Positions 11,758 through 23,536 of a stretch of DNA of 64,000 bases are shown in pieces. Below the pieces are notes generated by a model. That model was not told the DNA's origin and did no database searches. It saw nothing but the letters and a program-made list of their open reading frames with translations. The stretch lies in NCBI GenBank assembly GCA_963971225.1, contig OZ020268.1, forward strand, positions 39,191,348-39,255,347. Reading direction: 5' to 3'. Numbering within the stretch: position 1 is the first letter of the stretch; the number at the start of each line of letters is the position of its first letter. The position numbers were made by a program, and so were the translations under genes. The stretch is from Melieria omissa. Taxonomy: Eukaryota > Arthropoda > Insecta > Diptera > Ulidiidae.

Positions 11758-12520
11758 GCCGAAAAAAAAAGAAACTTTTTTCATATTTAAATCGAGATTT
11801 GAACCTACGGCTCTTTGAACTGAGAGAACAGAATGGCGAAAGAAAACTCAACTTTTTCTATATTTTAATCGGTATTTGAACCCAAGACTCTTTGAACTAA
11901 GAGGACAGAATACCGAAAGGAGACTAAACTTCTTCCATGTTTACATCAAGATTTGAACTTACGACTCTTTAACTGAGAGAGCACAATGTCTAGAGAAAAC
12001 TAAACTTTTTCATATTAAAACTGAAATTTGAACCCACGACTCTTTGAACTGAGAGAACAGAATGCCGAAAGAAAACTAAACTTTTGCTATATTTAAATTG
12101 GGATTTGAACCTAAGACTCTTTGAACTGAGAGAACAGGATGCCAGAAGAAAACTAATTTTTTTAATATTAAAATTGAGATTTGAACCTACGGCTCTTTGA
12201 AATGAGAGAACAGAATGCCGAAAGGAGACTACATTTTTTTAATATTTAGATTGGGATTTGAACCTACTACTCCTTAAGCTGACGTAACAGAATGCTGAAA
12301 GAAACAATTTATTTTTGTTTTCTTATTTAAATCGGATTTTGAACTTATGGCTCTTTGAATTGAGAGGGCAGAATGCCGAAAAAACTTAACTTTTTCCATA
12401 TTTAAATCGGATTTTAACCTACGACTCTTTGAACTGAGAGAACAGAATTCCGAAAGAAAACTAAACGTTTTCCATATTCAAATCGAGATTTGAACCTATG
12501 ACTCATTGAACTAGCCGCAA
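11758..12520. repeat. About ten-copy tandem array, unit about 77 bp
   Basis: Each unit has the order GATTTGAACCTA, CGACTCTTTGAACTGAGAG, ACAGAATGCCGAAA, then AAACTAAACTTTTTCCATAT. On the minus strand every unit carries GGTTCAAATC, a near-perfect RNA polymerase III B box, preceded by GTTCAAAGAGTCGTA. The right-hand end adjoins a sequence with an A-box (12478-12548), so the array looks like an amplified 3' half of a tRNA-like element. Copies differ by scattered substitutions and small indels. Confidence 0.85.
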
Positions 12521-12548
12521 TAAGCACTGAACCATAGTGGTTTCATGA
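12478..12548 (-). repeat. tRNA-like pseudogene or SINE head at end of the 77-bp array
   Basis: On the minus strand TATGGTTCAGTGCTTATTGC resembles a tRNA D-arm with A box. GGTTCAAATC, a B box, starts about 38 bases after it. Acceptor-stem pairing could not be established, so this is a tRNA-derived relic rather than a working tRNA gene. Confidence 0.45.
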
Positions 12549-12549
12549 G

Positions 12550-15300
12550 GCACCTTTCTACATGATGAGTTCCCAGCCCAGCTAGTTAGTCTATAAATTT
12601 GGGGTACCAAATTACTAACCGATCGAGGGTACGGTGGACTGTTTACTAACATTACTAATGTTAAAAATCTCCGATCAAATTCGGAATAAGTAGGTACTCA
12701 ATAATAATGAAAGTCAGATTTCGCATTGAACCCCGTTGATTTCCGTGTTCACTGTTCTTTAGAACATAGGGCATCAACATAGGGCATCAACAAATCTTGT
12801 ATCATGTGAGGTCAGCAGCAACTAGCTCGACCTCCTTCAAATGTTTTTCAGTTATTTGCGTCTTCGATTCACTTGTAGGTTCCAATCAATTATAATACCT
12901 GAGTTACTAGATATGTGATTTATTCATCTTCATTTTGACTTTCTCAACTGGCCACAACAACCCCTAACAAAGTTTTCTTCACCTCTGTTTTACGGGTGTC
13001 TTCTCCACTTGGTCACACTATGAGATGATAGCGTGCCTTGTAATTGATCCTTTTACCAGACATGTTCAGAGGTCTACTTCTTCGTCGTCAACTTAACATT
13101 CGGAGTACCGGGTTTGGCTTCATATCTACTTATACCGTGAGCGGTCAAATTACGGTATTCAGAGTTTTTAACGAAATCGGTTGAATTTTCGGAAGAAATT
13201 TTTCATTGTGAGCATTAAAACAATGTAATATACATATTTTTTTACATTTATTTATGTTCTTGAATGAAAAAAGTATAGTTTTGGCAAATATTTCAAAAGT
13301 GAAGCTAGTTATTACTCATGAACATAGTGAATTTCGTTACAGGGAAGACGTGACATCTCGCCAATAAAATCATGCTTTCACACACAACTCATAAAATAAT
13401 GTATTTTGGTTTTTTGGTATTTTTTCATAAATATATAAAATTCGGTTGTAAATTTAATGTAAAACAGAAGGCAAGACATAAGTTCTTATAAAATATGTAC
13501 TGTCTTTGACTTTTTTGTGAATGTTTTAATTTTATTTCCATGGCTACGTGTTTAGTTAACCGTCCTTTGACCGCTCGTGGTACTAGTAGGTAAAACCGAT
13601 GATATATAGGAAACAGATCGGCGCAGTGATTGCAAAACTTTAGAATATTGAGCTTCACCCATTGCTGCCTAATGAGTAGATACAATTTTACCCATGAAAA
13701 TTAATTTTTTTTTAATCACAAAAAAGTCAATGTTTGCGATCTCTCAAAACCATTGATAGGGATAGTTAGGGTAAAGATGGAACTACCTTAACCTAGTGAA
13801 GGTCACCCTAAAATTTCGCCATCTAGCTAGAGTTACCAGACTCCAAAAATCGTGAATTTTTCGGAGGTGGAAAATGTGGCGAAACGTAGTGGGCTTAGAA
13901 CTTAACAAAAATCTGCCTCCTCTGACTCACCTGTAAAAAATACAACTTTCGTTCACGTGTTTAGCTGATCACTTCACAAAGTATGGAAAAAGCTACCATT
14001 GCTGCATAATGGGTACAAAATACCTAATGAATATCTCAGCAACGTGCAGAGATATAAAGCTGACATTTTGTTTTTGATCATTTTGGGTCACTTCTAGGTC
14101 GTGTATGAAATTTTATCAAAATCGTATGGGTGGAACTGGTACCCGGTAGCAATGGTTTAATGCAAAATATTAAAAGTCATGGAGAACCAGATTTATAACT
14201 GAAACCGTTTTCGAGCTACGGTTAATCAAAAAGTGAAAACTGTCAAATGACCACCTCCGGTAGTTCCAATGTTAAAACTACTGTGCCTTTTTCAACTTTT
14301 TCATCAGAACTTCATTGTCCATACCGCTACGCCAGTGTAGCCGCTGGATGTGGATTCGCTGTGTGATAATAGATCGTATTCAACGTAGTCCTTTCACCGG
14401 AGACACAGTCTTCTACTTCGCCGTCGACCTCTTACTACGGAGTAAAAAACCTTTTTTGCCGGTGCTTCATCGTTCAAAAAGCAGACACGGCCAAGCCAGC
14501 ATAGCCGCTGGGTGTTTCAAACTATGATTGAATTTCAATAGCAATCGGCGAACTATTTAATACTTGGTAGAAAATTTTGTTAAAGAAAGCTTTTGAAAAT
14601 GATTAACAATCACAGTTATATTCGAAATACAGATGTAAGTGGGATTTTGACAATACATTTTGATTTTTGTTTTGTAGACACCCAAAAGATACCAACCTCA
14701 CAACTTCGTTTGTATGGGAGACATTGGTGAATTTTTGAACTTTAATTAATTTTGTGTTTTTGTCACTCAAGAATGTTGTCGATCGCTAAAGAAATCATTT
14801 AAATTGGTTCATTAGTTTCCGACATACCATGTTTTCTCGTTTTCTTTACTACATTTACAAGTGAGCAGCCAATTCCATTGAAAATTACTAGTTTTGTATG
14901 ATAGCCCCTTAAAAGTTATAGATAGCGCTTAGGTATGTATGAAAAAAACATTTGGAAGGAAAAATAAATGGTGGTCAGTCATAAATTTGATACGTCGGGG
15001 GGCAACCTGGGAACAATGGGAGCCAATTTTATACAAATGGTCATTTTGTATGGGAGACCCATTAAGGGTTGGAGATAGAGGGTCAGTATGTTAGAAAGAA
15101 ATATGCAGAAGGAAAAGTTGTGTGAGTCAGCCATAGATTTTAACCCTCTAAGAGCAACTCCCGAGCAGCTGTGAAGCAATTTGTCCAATTATTAATTGTT
15201 ACTGTTAACTGAAAGTGGCAAATCTCTCCGAAATGAGCTTCAGATATCACATCTTAAATTGTTGTTCCGTTTACTGGTCCCTCAGCAGTATACGACAAAT
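12550..15300. other. Unassigned AT-rich sequence, probably old repeat debris
   Basis: No exon or domain was found. The segments near 13020-13110 and 14360-14440 are diverged relatives of each other (both contain TCTACTTC followed by GTCGTC/GCCGTC). CCAG.ATAGCCGCTGG-type words recur near 14330 and 14500. These point to decayed interspersed repeats that I cannot name. Confidence 0.4.
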
Positions 15301-15456
15301 AATTCCAACTGCCTTTCACAAGCGACATAAATTCATACATCGAGCAATTTCCACACTTACGAAAGCACAACCTTGACCAGCTAAGCTTTGAAAGGCGCTC
15401 TCGCAGCTAATTCGTTCACTTACGGCGCACTTAAGTTCCGGGTCATAGATTCGACA

Positions 15457-15497
15457 CTCGCTCGCCATATCGATCGGTCGATCGATCTGCGAGCGAG
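15457..15497. promoter_or_regulatory. Inverted repeat enclosing CGATCG words
   Basis: CTCGCTCGC and GCGAGCGAG form perfect 9-base arms around a core with ATCGATCGGTCGATCGAT. It could fold into a hairpin or bind a CGAT-recognising architectural protein. The function is unknown. Confidence 0.4.
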
Positions 15498-15567
15498 ATG
15501 GAATTGTCCGAACGCGCGCCACTTCCATAATGGCCGGTTTCGGACGAGCGTTAACGGTTATGCATTC

Positions 15568-15583
15568 AGTGTTCCAGAACACT
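15568..15583. promoter_or_regulatory. 16-bp perfect palindrome AGTGTTCCAGAACACT
   Basis: Inverted GAACA half-sites are seen directly. This is the kind of arrangement bound by dimeric factors; no claim can be made about which factor, if any. Confidence 0.3.
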
Positions 15584-16142
15584 CATAAAAAAACCGTAGC
15601 GGTTATTTGGCTTCCTGCAAATGCTGAACACTGCACGCTGCAACGCGCTACGCTAATACAAAAGATTAATTAAGATGAATTAGCTTTCGGCAAAGCATGA
15701 CATCATTAATTTCCTGCTACGTCTAATTTCCTCGCTGCTGCGCGTTTTTGTTTTTGTGCACGTAAAAAGCCTGTCAAAACGGCATCGATAGGAGCGCAAC
15801 AATAAAGTGAAGCGGCAGCCATTGCTGCTAATGATTGCAACGTGCCAAGGCTGAGCAACTGACGGCGCTGACGCCGATGCTGAGGTCGCTGGTGCTGAGG
15901 TATGCTGCTGCCGACGACGGCGACGACGCCAATGACGAAGATGACGTGCATTAATTTTTGGCTTAAAAGCGGTGCCAGCAACAAAAGATGCTGAATAAAA
16001 TCAACGTCCACACCGCCATCAGTGCAACAGCGACAACAACAACAATAACAAAAGCAGCCATTTTGATTCTAGTTAAAAAAATAAATAAATAAATATAACG
16101 AAACGTAAAAAGCAGCCAAAAATGCTTTTGCTGTTTCGGTCT

Positions 16143-16184
16143 ATGTGTGTGTGTGTCTGTGTGTGTGTGTGTGTCTGTGTGAGG
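16143..16184. repeat. (TG)n microsatellite
   Basis: TG dinucleotides interrupted by CTG triplets. CA-rich tracts follow around 16540-16582 and 16850-16876. Confidence 0.9.
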
Positions 16185-17284
16185 GACTGCATCATCAATC
16201 CGGCCAGCCAGCGTTGCCGCTAGCCGCGCTTGAGCTAATATTATGTTGGCAACTAAGGCAACGGCTGCAGCAGCAACAAAGCCCAAAAAACCCAAAAGCC
16301 GCACACACGCAGACCAACGCACGCACCTACACCGACACAAGCCCACACACCCACACTCACACCCACAGCCAGCCTTGGCCGTTGTCGCTGCTGCTGAAGG
16401 CGCAAAATGGATTTGAGCGAAACAAAACAAACAGAATTGCCGGAAAACGGATGTGAAAGAGAAGGCAACGCAGCCAAAATCCGAAAATGCCAAAGAAAAA
16501 AAGAAAACTAAAATGAAAAAGTAACGGTGGCAAAAACAACACAAACACACGCACACACCCGCACTCACACACACACACACGCGGAGAGGGAAATGTATTG
16601 CAGCTGAAAACTGAAAATGCTGCAAACTGAAAGCCATCGATAGAGGCGCAACACCAGCAATGGACACGTTGCAGCAGCCTCGTCGGCAAGCCCAGCAACA
16701 ACAAAACTCGCAACACTCGCACGACAACAACACATCATTGGCAGGCCAAGCTGGCAGGCAGGCAGCAACGCAATGCATGCGCAACCAACCAGTCAACCAG
16801 CCAGCCATGTAATCAGCCAGTCCTCGCCCCCTTCCGCCCACCCTCTCACTCACTCACTCACGCACACACACACACAGTGCGCATTAGAGGAAAGTAACGC
16901 AGTAGTTGGGGGCATGGCTGAAAAAATTCCACAAAAATAAACTGTCAAAAAGTTTTTACTTCTTTTGTAAAAATCGCTTCACTGCGCAAAACTATCGGCA
17001 ACAGGAGCTAAAAAATTACAAATAGAAATAACAAAAATACAAAAACAACTACAAAATAGAGCACCAAATGAGAAAATATCAAAACAACAACGGCAACAAC
17101 AACAACCAAATTTTTCGGCATAAAACGTTAGCCGTCACATTGGTGGGCCGAACAGAGTTGCCACATTGTGTGCGAAGTGGTGAACTGAATTTTTCTGATG
17201 CGTAAAATTTGTTTATGTTTTTTGAAATATTTTGTTGTTTTTCTTTGGGAAAACAAATGCAATTTAAAAGCAAAAATGTTTTTA

Positions 17285-17895
17285 TCGTACAATTTTTTTT
17301 CTTTTTTTAAATTTGTTTTGATTTTAATTGTTTTAAATTTTGTTTAAATTAAAAACAACCAACATTTTTTAATTAAAGAATTTTTTAATTAAAAACGTTT
17401 TTTTTATTTGAAAAAAATTAATTATAACATGTTTTTCATTAAAAATGTTTGTTTAATTTCAAAAAAAGCTTTAATTAAAAAAAAAATTAAAAATGTTTTA
17501 ATTAAATCATTTTTTGTAAATTAGAAAACCATTTTTTAATTAAAAATGTTTTTTTATTAAAAAAAAATCATTTAAAACATGGTTTTAATTAAAAATGTTT
17601 GTTTAACTAAAAAAAAGCTTTCATTAAAAAAAAATAAAAATGTTTTAATTAAAACATTTTTTGTAAATTACAAAAACATTTTTTAAATAAAAATTTTTTA
17701 AATAAAAATGTTTTTTAAATAAAAATGTTTTTCGTTAAAAAAAAGCTTTAATTAAAAAATATTAAAAATGTTTTAATTAACCATTTTTTTATAACTTACA
17801 AACACATTTTTTAACTAAACAAGTTTTTTGTGTTTTAATCAAAGATGTTTTTCTTTAATTTAAAAAATTGTTTCAATTGTTTTTTTAATTAAAAA
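17285..17895. repeat. AT-rich degenerate tandem array
   Basis: Blocks such as TTTTAATTAAA.CATTTTTTGTAAATTA followed by AAAACATTTTTTAA.TAAAAATG recur with spacing of roughly 130-150 bases (about 17493, 17642 and 17770). Each block is itself nearly self-complementary. No genes. Confidence 0.65.
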
Positions 17896-17991
17896 AAAGT
17901 AACAAATTCAGCTAAACTTCCTTCAAGTGTAGATGTTCAAGTGTAAATATGAATTTGTCGGTAGAATGATTTGTCGATAAAAAATTTTCTT

Positions 17992-18211
17992 TTAACCCTT
18001 TAAGAACCGTTTGAGAAGTTTATTCTATCTGCTACACAGTTGTGTTAGGTACTTTTTCTAAAAAAAATCAAATAGATAACTGTAAACAAATTATAAGAAC
18101 TGAATCGAACAAAAGTTCTTAAAGATAAAAAAGGAAGGATAAAGGAATTTCATTAAAAAATAAACTTGTGGAAATAAGAACAATATTTGTGGTTGGTTCT
18201 CAAAGGATTAA
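17992..18211. mobile_element. Short TTAA-flanked MITE (piggyBac-like)
   Basis: TTAA is followed by CCCTTTAAGAACC. At the other end the reverse complement TCCTTTGAGAACC is followed by TTAA, giving 11 of 13 matching terminal bases and the TTAA target typical of piggyBac-type transposons. It is 220 bp with no coding capacity. Confidence 0.5.
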
Positions 18212-18295
18212 ATGAAACGACTTTCACAAAACAGCATCGTTTTCTTTATAAAAAAATAAAAATTATAACCAACAGTATTTAATAATGAAAAATTA

Positions 18296-18560
18296 CGTTA
18301 GGTTATAGAAGAAATGTGTGCGGCATGGACTTCTACTTGGAGATCTTTTTGGGTCCATTGTGATTCCCTTCATTTTTTTAAATCCGTTGCCTTTCTAAAT
18401 TTTTTGGGTTCTTTATAAATCCAGACGAGATCTTTTGGGAACCATTTGGTCGTGGAGACCCTGTTGGGTCCATTGTGCTTCCCTTTATTTGATAAATCCG
18501 GTGCCTTTCCCAAACTGTTGGATTCTTTGTAGATTCAGACGGGATCTTTTCGGAACCGGG
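18296..18560 (-). pseudogene. Two tandem LINE 3' tails, minus strand
   Basis: A CCTAAC-type tail (seen as GTTAGGTTATA) is followed by the reverse complement of the LINE 3' UTR. The word TTGGGTCCATTGTG is present twice, about 120 bases apart. It is the same family as 43116-43430 and 24.5-25.1 kb. Confidence 0.6.
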
Positions 18561-19204
18561 TTCTTTTTGGTCTTTAATAAAGGAAAGTTTTTATATAATT
18601 TCACCACAGACAACTTATAACTTGATAAGTTATCTTTGCTTTTAGTATCCTGACAAGTTGAAGTTCGAACACTAAGAAAAATTTCACAAATCAACTTTTA
18701 ATTAATTGTATCTTTTCTTCTGTTTCACCGATTATAAAGTCGGACATCATTTAATAAAACTAATTTTATTATGAAATGTTATTCAAAACTGAAAAATTTC
18801 ACATAAATTTATAAGTTTACTTTTTTTATAAGTTTAGTTTAAAAGTTTATCAGTACCTATAAGTTTTTAGCTATGTGAGTAAAACATGTCCATAAAATTT
18901 ATGTATAAAGTATAGTAAAAAGAAATCTATTAATTTTCCAATAGGCTCCTTTATTAATCTATATCTCGCTTTGCATAAATGCGATATGGTAAAGCAAGAT
19001 GGCGTTAAAAGGATAGGAGTTCGTACTAAAGAAACTTCTCAGACAATTTTGTGATCGTTTTGTTCGGTTTTGTTTGAGCGCGCTACGAGGATGGGCATCA
19101 AAAACAAAAAGAAAATACCCGACAAAGGCAAAAATCCGTCAGGCCCCTAAAAATGTAAATAGATTTTATGGTGCTGACACTGTAACAGCCAATCATGCGC
19201 AAGT

Positions 19205-19993
19205 TTGGTCAAATTTCATCCATTCTGTTCCGGTAATTTTGATTTCAATAATGCATCACGAACTGGAGGTCAACTTGTTGAAAATGTCTATAAAATCATG
19301 AACATCCTTGAGTTCAATGGGCATGTGAGCACTGTTTGGATTGTCCGAAAGCTGAACATTGTACAAAAGACCACTTGGAATCACTTGAATAAGGATGGAT
19401 ACAAAAAGAAACTCGGCGTATGGACCTCATGAACTCAACTTCTATTTGTGAACTGCTGCTGAATTGCAACAAAATCAAACCATTTCAGAAGTGGATGGTG
19501 AGTGGTAATGAAAACTGATTTGCTTACGATAGTCTCAGACAAAAAATGGTTTTGGTCGAATAGGCTTGAGCCGACACAAACGTTGGTCAAGCGAGGATTG
19601 ACGGTCTGGAAAGTTTTGCTGTGTTTGGGTGGAATTGTTGGCGAATCATCTACTATGTTATGAGTTGCTCCCCTACAGTGACCAGGAGAGAATAGGAGAG
19701 AAATTTTTTGTTTTTGCCAATAGGAGAGACATTTTGGTTCATCAGCATTAAGCAACAACCACACACATCGATAGTGACTCGCGACAATGTTCTGGAGCCT
19801 GATTAGGAGATTATTATATATTCAACTTATAGTCCGAACCTGGCAACAAGTGATTAACACCTTTTTGTCTATGGTGAATGATTTTGTTGGTGAAAAGTTT
19901 GCCTCAAGGGAATCCTGTGAAGATTGACTGCACCAGTTGTTTGCTAACAAGGACGAGGGTTTCAATGAGAGAGTCACAAGGGACTTTACTTAA
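19205..19993 (+). pseudogene. Decayed mariner transposase
   Basis: The frame starting at 19205 reads FHPFCSGNFDFNNASRTGGQ, then LVENVYKIMNILEFNGHVST and NHLNKDGYKKKLGVW. This is the helix-turn-helix half of a mariner transposase. After a stop near 19432, scattered pieces continue in shifted frames, including KKWFWSNRLEPTQTLVKRGL and, at the end, NDFVGEKFASRESCED followed by ANKDEGFNERV. The catalytic DD34D region is largely destroyed. Terminal repeats and TA duplications were not identified. It is much older than the mariner at 32.6 kb and from a different subfamily. Confidence 0.7.
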
Positions 19994-20102
19994 AAAATGG
20001 CTATAAGTTATAGAACAAAACGATGCATATTTGTTCTCAATCTATTAATCTAGCTATGGTGAACAAAGCCTTCAGTTTGAAGCAAAAATAATGGGTTTCA
20101 TT

Positions 20103-20268
20103 CAGGAGTGGATTTAGAAAAATATTTCCGGAGGGGTTTCAAAAAGTAATTCTTTAATATTCATAAATGTTTATGTATATGCCTTTTAATTTGTATATAC
20201 TTTTAAAGTCGACCCTAATATTTCGGGGGGTTTGAACCCCCCAAAACTACACCCTGAATCCGCCACTG
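20103..20268. mobile_element. hAT-type MITE, 166 bp, perfect 8-bp target duplication
   Basis: The element begins CAGGAGTGGATTTAG and ends CTGAATCCGCCACTG (inverted match 11 of 15). It is flanked on both sides by GTTTCATT (20095-20102 and 20269-20276). An internal GGGGGGTTTGAACCCCCC palindrome precedes the right end. Eight-base duplications and CAG...CTG ends are hallmarks of hAT elements. It has no coding capacity. A truncated relative lies at 28775. Confidence 0.85.
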
Positions 20269-20299
20269 GTTTCATTTGAATTTTTAAAATTTTTAATGC

Positions 20300-22880
20300 T
20301 TAAAACTTCAACATTTCCTAAATCGGAGATTTGTAGCTCAATTTGGGGACAATTTGTTATGAAAAAAAAATAAAAAAATTAGAGTCTCAGTAGGGTTGTT
20401 TACCATTTCTTAAATAAGTTTTATAACTTGTCACTTCCTCTGAATGCTGGCAACAAAATCTGTGAAAGCAGAAGTGCGAATCAAGTGCGAATATTCGATA
20501 ATTCATTTTCCTTTAATTAAAAAATGTTGATCTCCTCTCAGTCTGGTGCCGAAATTCGTAGTCTGGCAACACTATTATGCGCTGGTGTCCGAAACGCAAA
20601 AACAACAACAACAACAACAACGGCAGCAAAAATTGACATTCAACAAACAAAACGTAACAGATAACAAAACAAAAATAAAAATACTAACAACAACAACAAA
20701 AACTAACACCAAAGCCTCGACAGCAACGAAAAACAGCAGCAAGCACAACAACTATAACAACAACTACAACAACAACACACAGCATACAGCAATTACCAGC
20801 CGAAGAGCCAAAAAATTCGCCCAGTTATCGGCTTCAATGCAACCGGCTCGGCCCAACAACGGCCCCGCATCGCCGCACTGCCCTTTTGGCATTTTCTTCC
20901 CTCTCCCCACCTTCCTCTTCGTTCACAATTTTACAATTCGCCCCCACTAGCGTCGAGTAAGCGCCAGCCGTACGCGTTATCGGCCCACTATCAGCGCCAA
21001 TGACAGCAACAACAACAAAAACAAAACACACTAACAACCACAGCAGCAATGATAAATGCAATAGCAACACCAACACCAACAACAACAATAATAAATTTAA
21101 AAACAAAAAAATTATCACAACAACAATGCCGAACGCACCAACCAAACAAGCCACACTCACGCTCGCCCCACAACAGCGATGACACAACCACCAACGCCAC
21201 CATTGCCAATAGCACCAAACAAACAACAACAACAACCACTGTAACCTTATATGCATTCGCATCCCCCACGCCACGCCACGTCACGGCACAACATGGCACG
21301 GCAGGGCAGCTGCAGCAGCAATCGACTCACCCGTCGACTGGCGACAGCGTGCAGTGCGACGACTTTTGAGCGCGCAGCGTTTGGTTTGAGGCTTACACTG
21401 CACTTTCGGCCAATCGCAGTCGAGTTGCAGTGCTGTGTGTGGGTGTGGCCTAAATGCAACCCCCTGCCACACTGGCAGAGCTGACAGTTGCCGCGTGGAC
21501 TGTTGCCGTTGTCGTTGTTGTTGCTTGCTGCCAACGCTGCACAAAGCGGCAAAGCGTGTAGTCGCCGAGTCGGTGCAGAATGGACATGGAACGGTGCAAC
21601 CACCACCATCACCATCAACAACAACAACAACACCCATCAGACAATGTGAGCGCATGTGGCAAGCACCCACACGCAGCCAGTGCGGCACGTGAGGCACGCA
21701 GCGCACGGGGTGGCAGGCAGACGAAACAACAATGTGCAATCGACGCAGCATAGCCGAGCCACCCGTTCTCACTCACACACACACCCACTTGCGCCCCTCA
21801 GTGGCCGCAGCGGGCGGCCCTGCAGCGCAAATGCCCAGCGCCGAATAAAAAGCACTTCCGAAATCGATGGGCCAAATGGAAGAAACAAAAACACCGAATT
21901 GGCGCCCGACAGCGCTGCTGATGCCAAATAGAAAAACAACAACAACACCAAATATCAACAGCGACAGCTCCGGAAGCGGCAACAAGGGCGCAGCCGAACC
22001 AAAAAACCCACCAAGCACGAACGCAACGAAGTGAAGCGTCGAGACGCATTTGCGAGGGACTCACGTGCGCCACACACGACGCCAATCGGCCGGACGTGGC
22101 GCTGGCGCTGACATAGTGGACATTCGGCGGGGCCTCCGTGCGTGCACTCATGTGTGTATGTGTGTGTGTGTTATGTCGATGTATGGGTGTATGGGTGCCT
22201 ACTGCATTGAATTGTGGCGCGTGGGTGGTGGCGAAAAATGCGTTTTTCGACTCGATTTCGATTTCCTTCTATCCGCTTTTCGTTGTTGTGCGCCTTTTTG
22301 CTGCTCCCCCGTAGCTACTTCTCGAGTGGCAGCCGAAAAATATTTATTCCCGCTGCGTTGCCGAATTTGTTCGTTCTGGCAAAATTTAAATTGCTGCTTT
22401 AGTTTTTCGCTCGTTGCCCGCTGAGCGGTTTTTGCTCGCCACCGAAATGTTTATGCGTTCCATTTGTATTTGGTTTAAACTTTGGATTAGCCGCACTTTT
22501 GCCCACCGCGCGGCTCGTACAGTCAACATTTAGTTGAAAGTCTAATGTTATCGCATTGAAATGCTTCACGGTTGCTCAAAGGAGGTTCAGATCCTCAAAC
22601 TGCTAATTAAGTCAACAGTAGTTTTTTGAAGGCAACGTTTGAAGTTTGAGTTGAACGCATCGAAGAAAGACATTTTGTTTGGGTAAAATAACTAAAAATG
22701 AAAACAAATTTGGTGGCAACGATTTTCAAATTGATTTATAAATTATTATATTATTTTATATTTTTAAGTCGATTAGGAAATTTTCCGGATTTCTTGGTTA
22801 CGATTCAAAATAAATAATTGACTCATATTTTTGAAGCGTTTCAAATAATTGTTTCTTGTTTAAATTTGCATGCTTAATCC
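20300..22880. other. Noncoding region, CAA/CAC rich
   Basis: Long CAA/AAC tracts make Q-, N- and T-rich shadow ORFs on the plus strand and V/L/C-rich ones on the minus strand. No domain, signal peptide or splice structure was convincing. A regulatory or intronic role is possible. Confidence 0.5.
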
Positions 22881-22986
22881 AAACATTAGTTGTCTGAATG
22901 CACTTTAAGTTTTATTTATTTATTTACTTGATTATGTTTTTATTTATTATTAATTTAATTATTTATTTATATAGTTTAATTGAATT

Positions 22987-23180
22987 ATTGTTTATTTTTT
23001 TTGTTTTTTTTCATTTATTTATTCACTGATTTTAATTCATTAATTAATTAATTAATTAATTAATTAGTTAATTAATTAATTAAAATAATACAACAAATTA
23101 AATATACAATTATTTTAATTAATTAATTAATTATAATCTGTGAATAAATAAATGAAAAAAAAACAAAAAAATTAAACAAT
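22987..23180. repeat. Long imperfect palindrome in AT-rich block
   Basis: The left arm starts ATTGTTTATTTTTTTT and continues TCATTTATTTATTCACTGA. The right arm ends with AATAAATAAATGAAAA and ATTAAACAAT. The arms of about 75-80 bases are largely complementary around a centre near 23084. Confidence 0.75.
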
Positions 23181-23470
23181 AATTAATTAATTAATTAATT
23201 ATTAACTAAGCATTTTTAATTAACTATGACTATAATTAATTTATTTTTTAATTAATTTTAATTAATTTATTTTTTACTTATAATTAATTTATTTTAAATT
23301 TTTGTACTTAATTTTAATCTTAATTTTATTGCTTAAATCTAGTATTCATTTAATTAACTCGTAGTTTATTACTTTTTAAATTAATTTTTAAATTAATTTT
23401 TAAATTAATTTTAATTAATTAATTAATTAATTAAATTTTAATTTTAATTTAAATTTTAATTAATTAATTT

Positions 23471-23536
23471 AACTTTCATTATGTGATGAACAAATATAAA
23501 ATTTAATTAATTAATTTGTTCATCACATTTAAAGTT
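23471..23536. repeat. Second inverted repeat, arms about 22-24 bp
   Basis: ATGTGATGAACAAA on the left pairs with TTTGTTCATCACAT on the right, extending outward to AACTTT/AAAGTT. The loop is about 20 bases of AT. Confidence 0.8.

Larger units (their letters stand above)
15300..17280. other. Noncoding region, CA/TG and CAA rich
   Basis: The longest ORF here (296 codons on the minus strand) is made of C, V and T runs from CA/TG and CAA tracts. It has no domain and is not taken as a gene. The block may be intronic or regulatory. Confidence 0.5.

Noticed and set aside
15963..16853. 296-codon ORF on the minus strand
   Set aside because: Composed of C, V, T and L runs translated from CA/TG and CAA repeats; no domain, and the composition changes abruptly with the repeats.
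20546..20950. 134-codon Q/N-rich ORF
   Set aside because: Follows CAA/AAC tracts with no recognisable domain; such ORFs are common in fly noncoding DNA.
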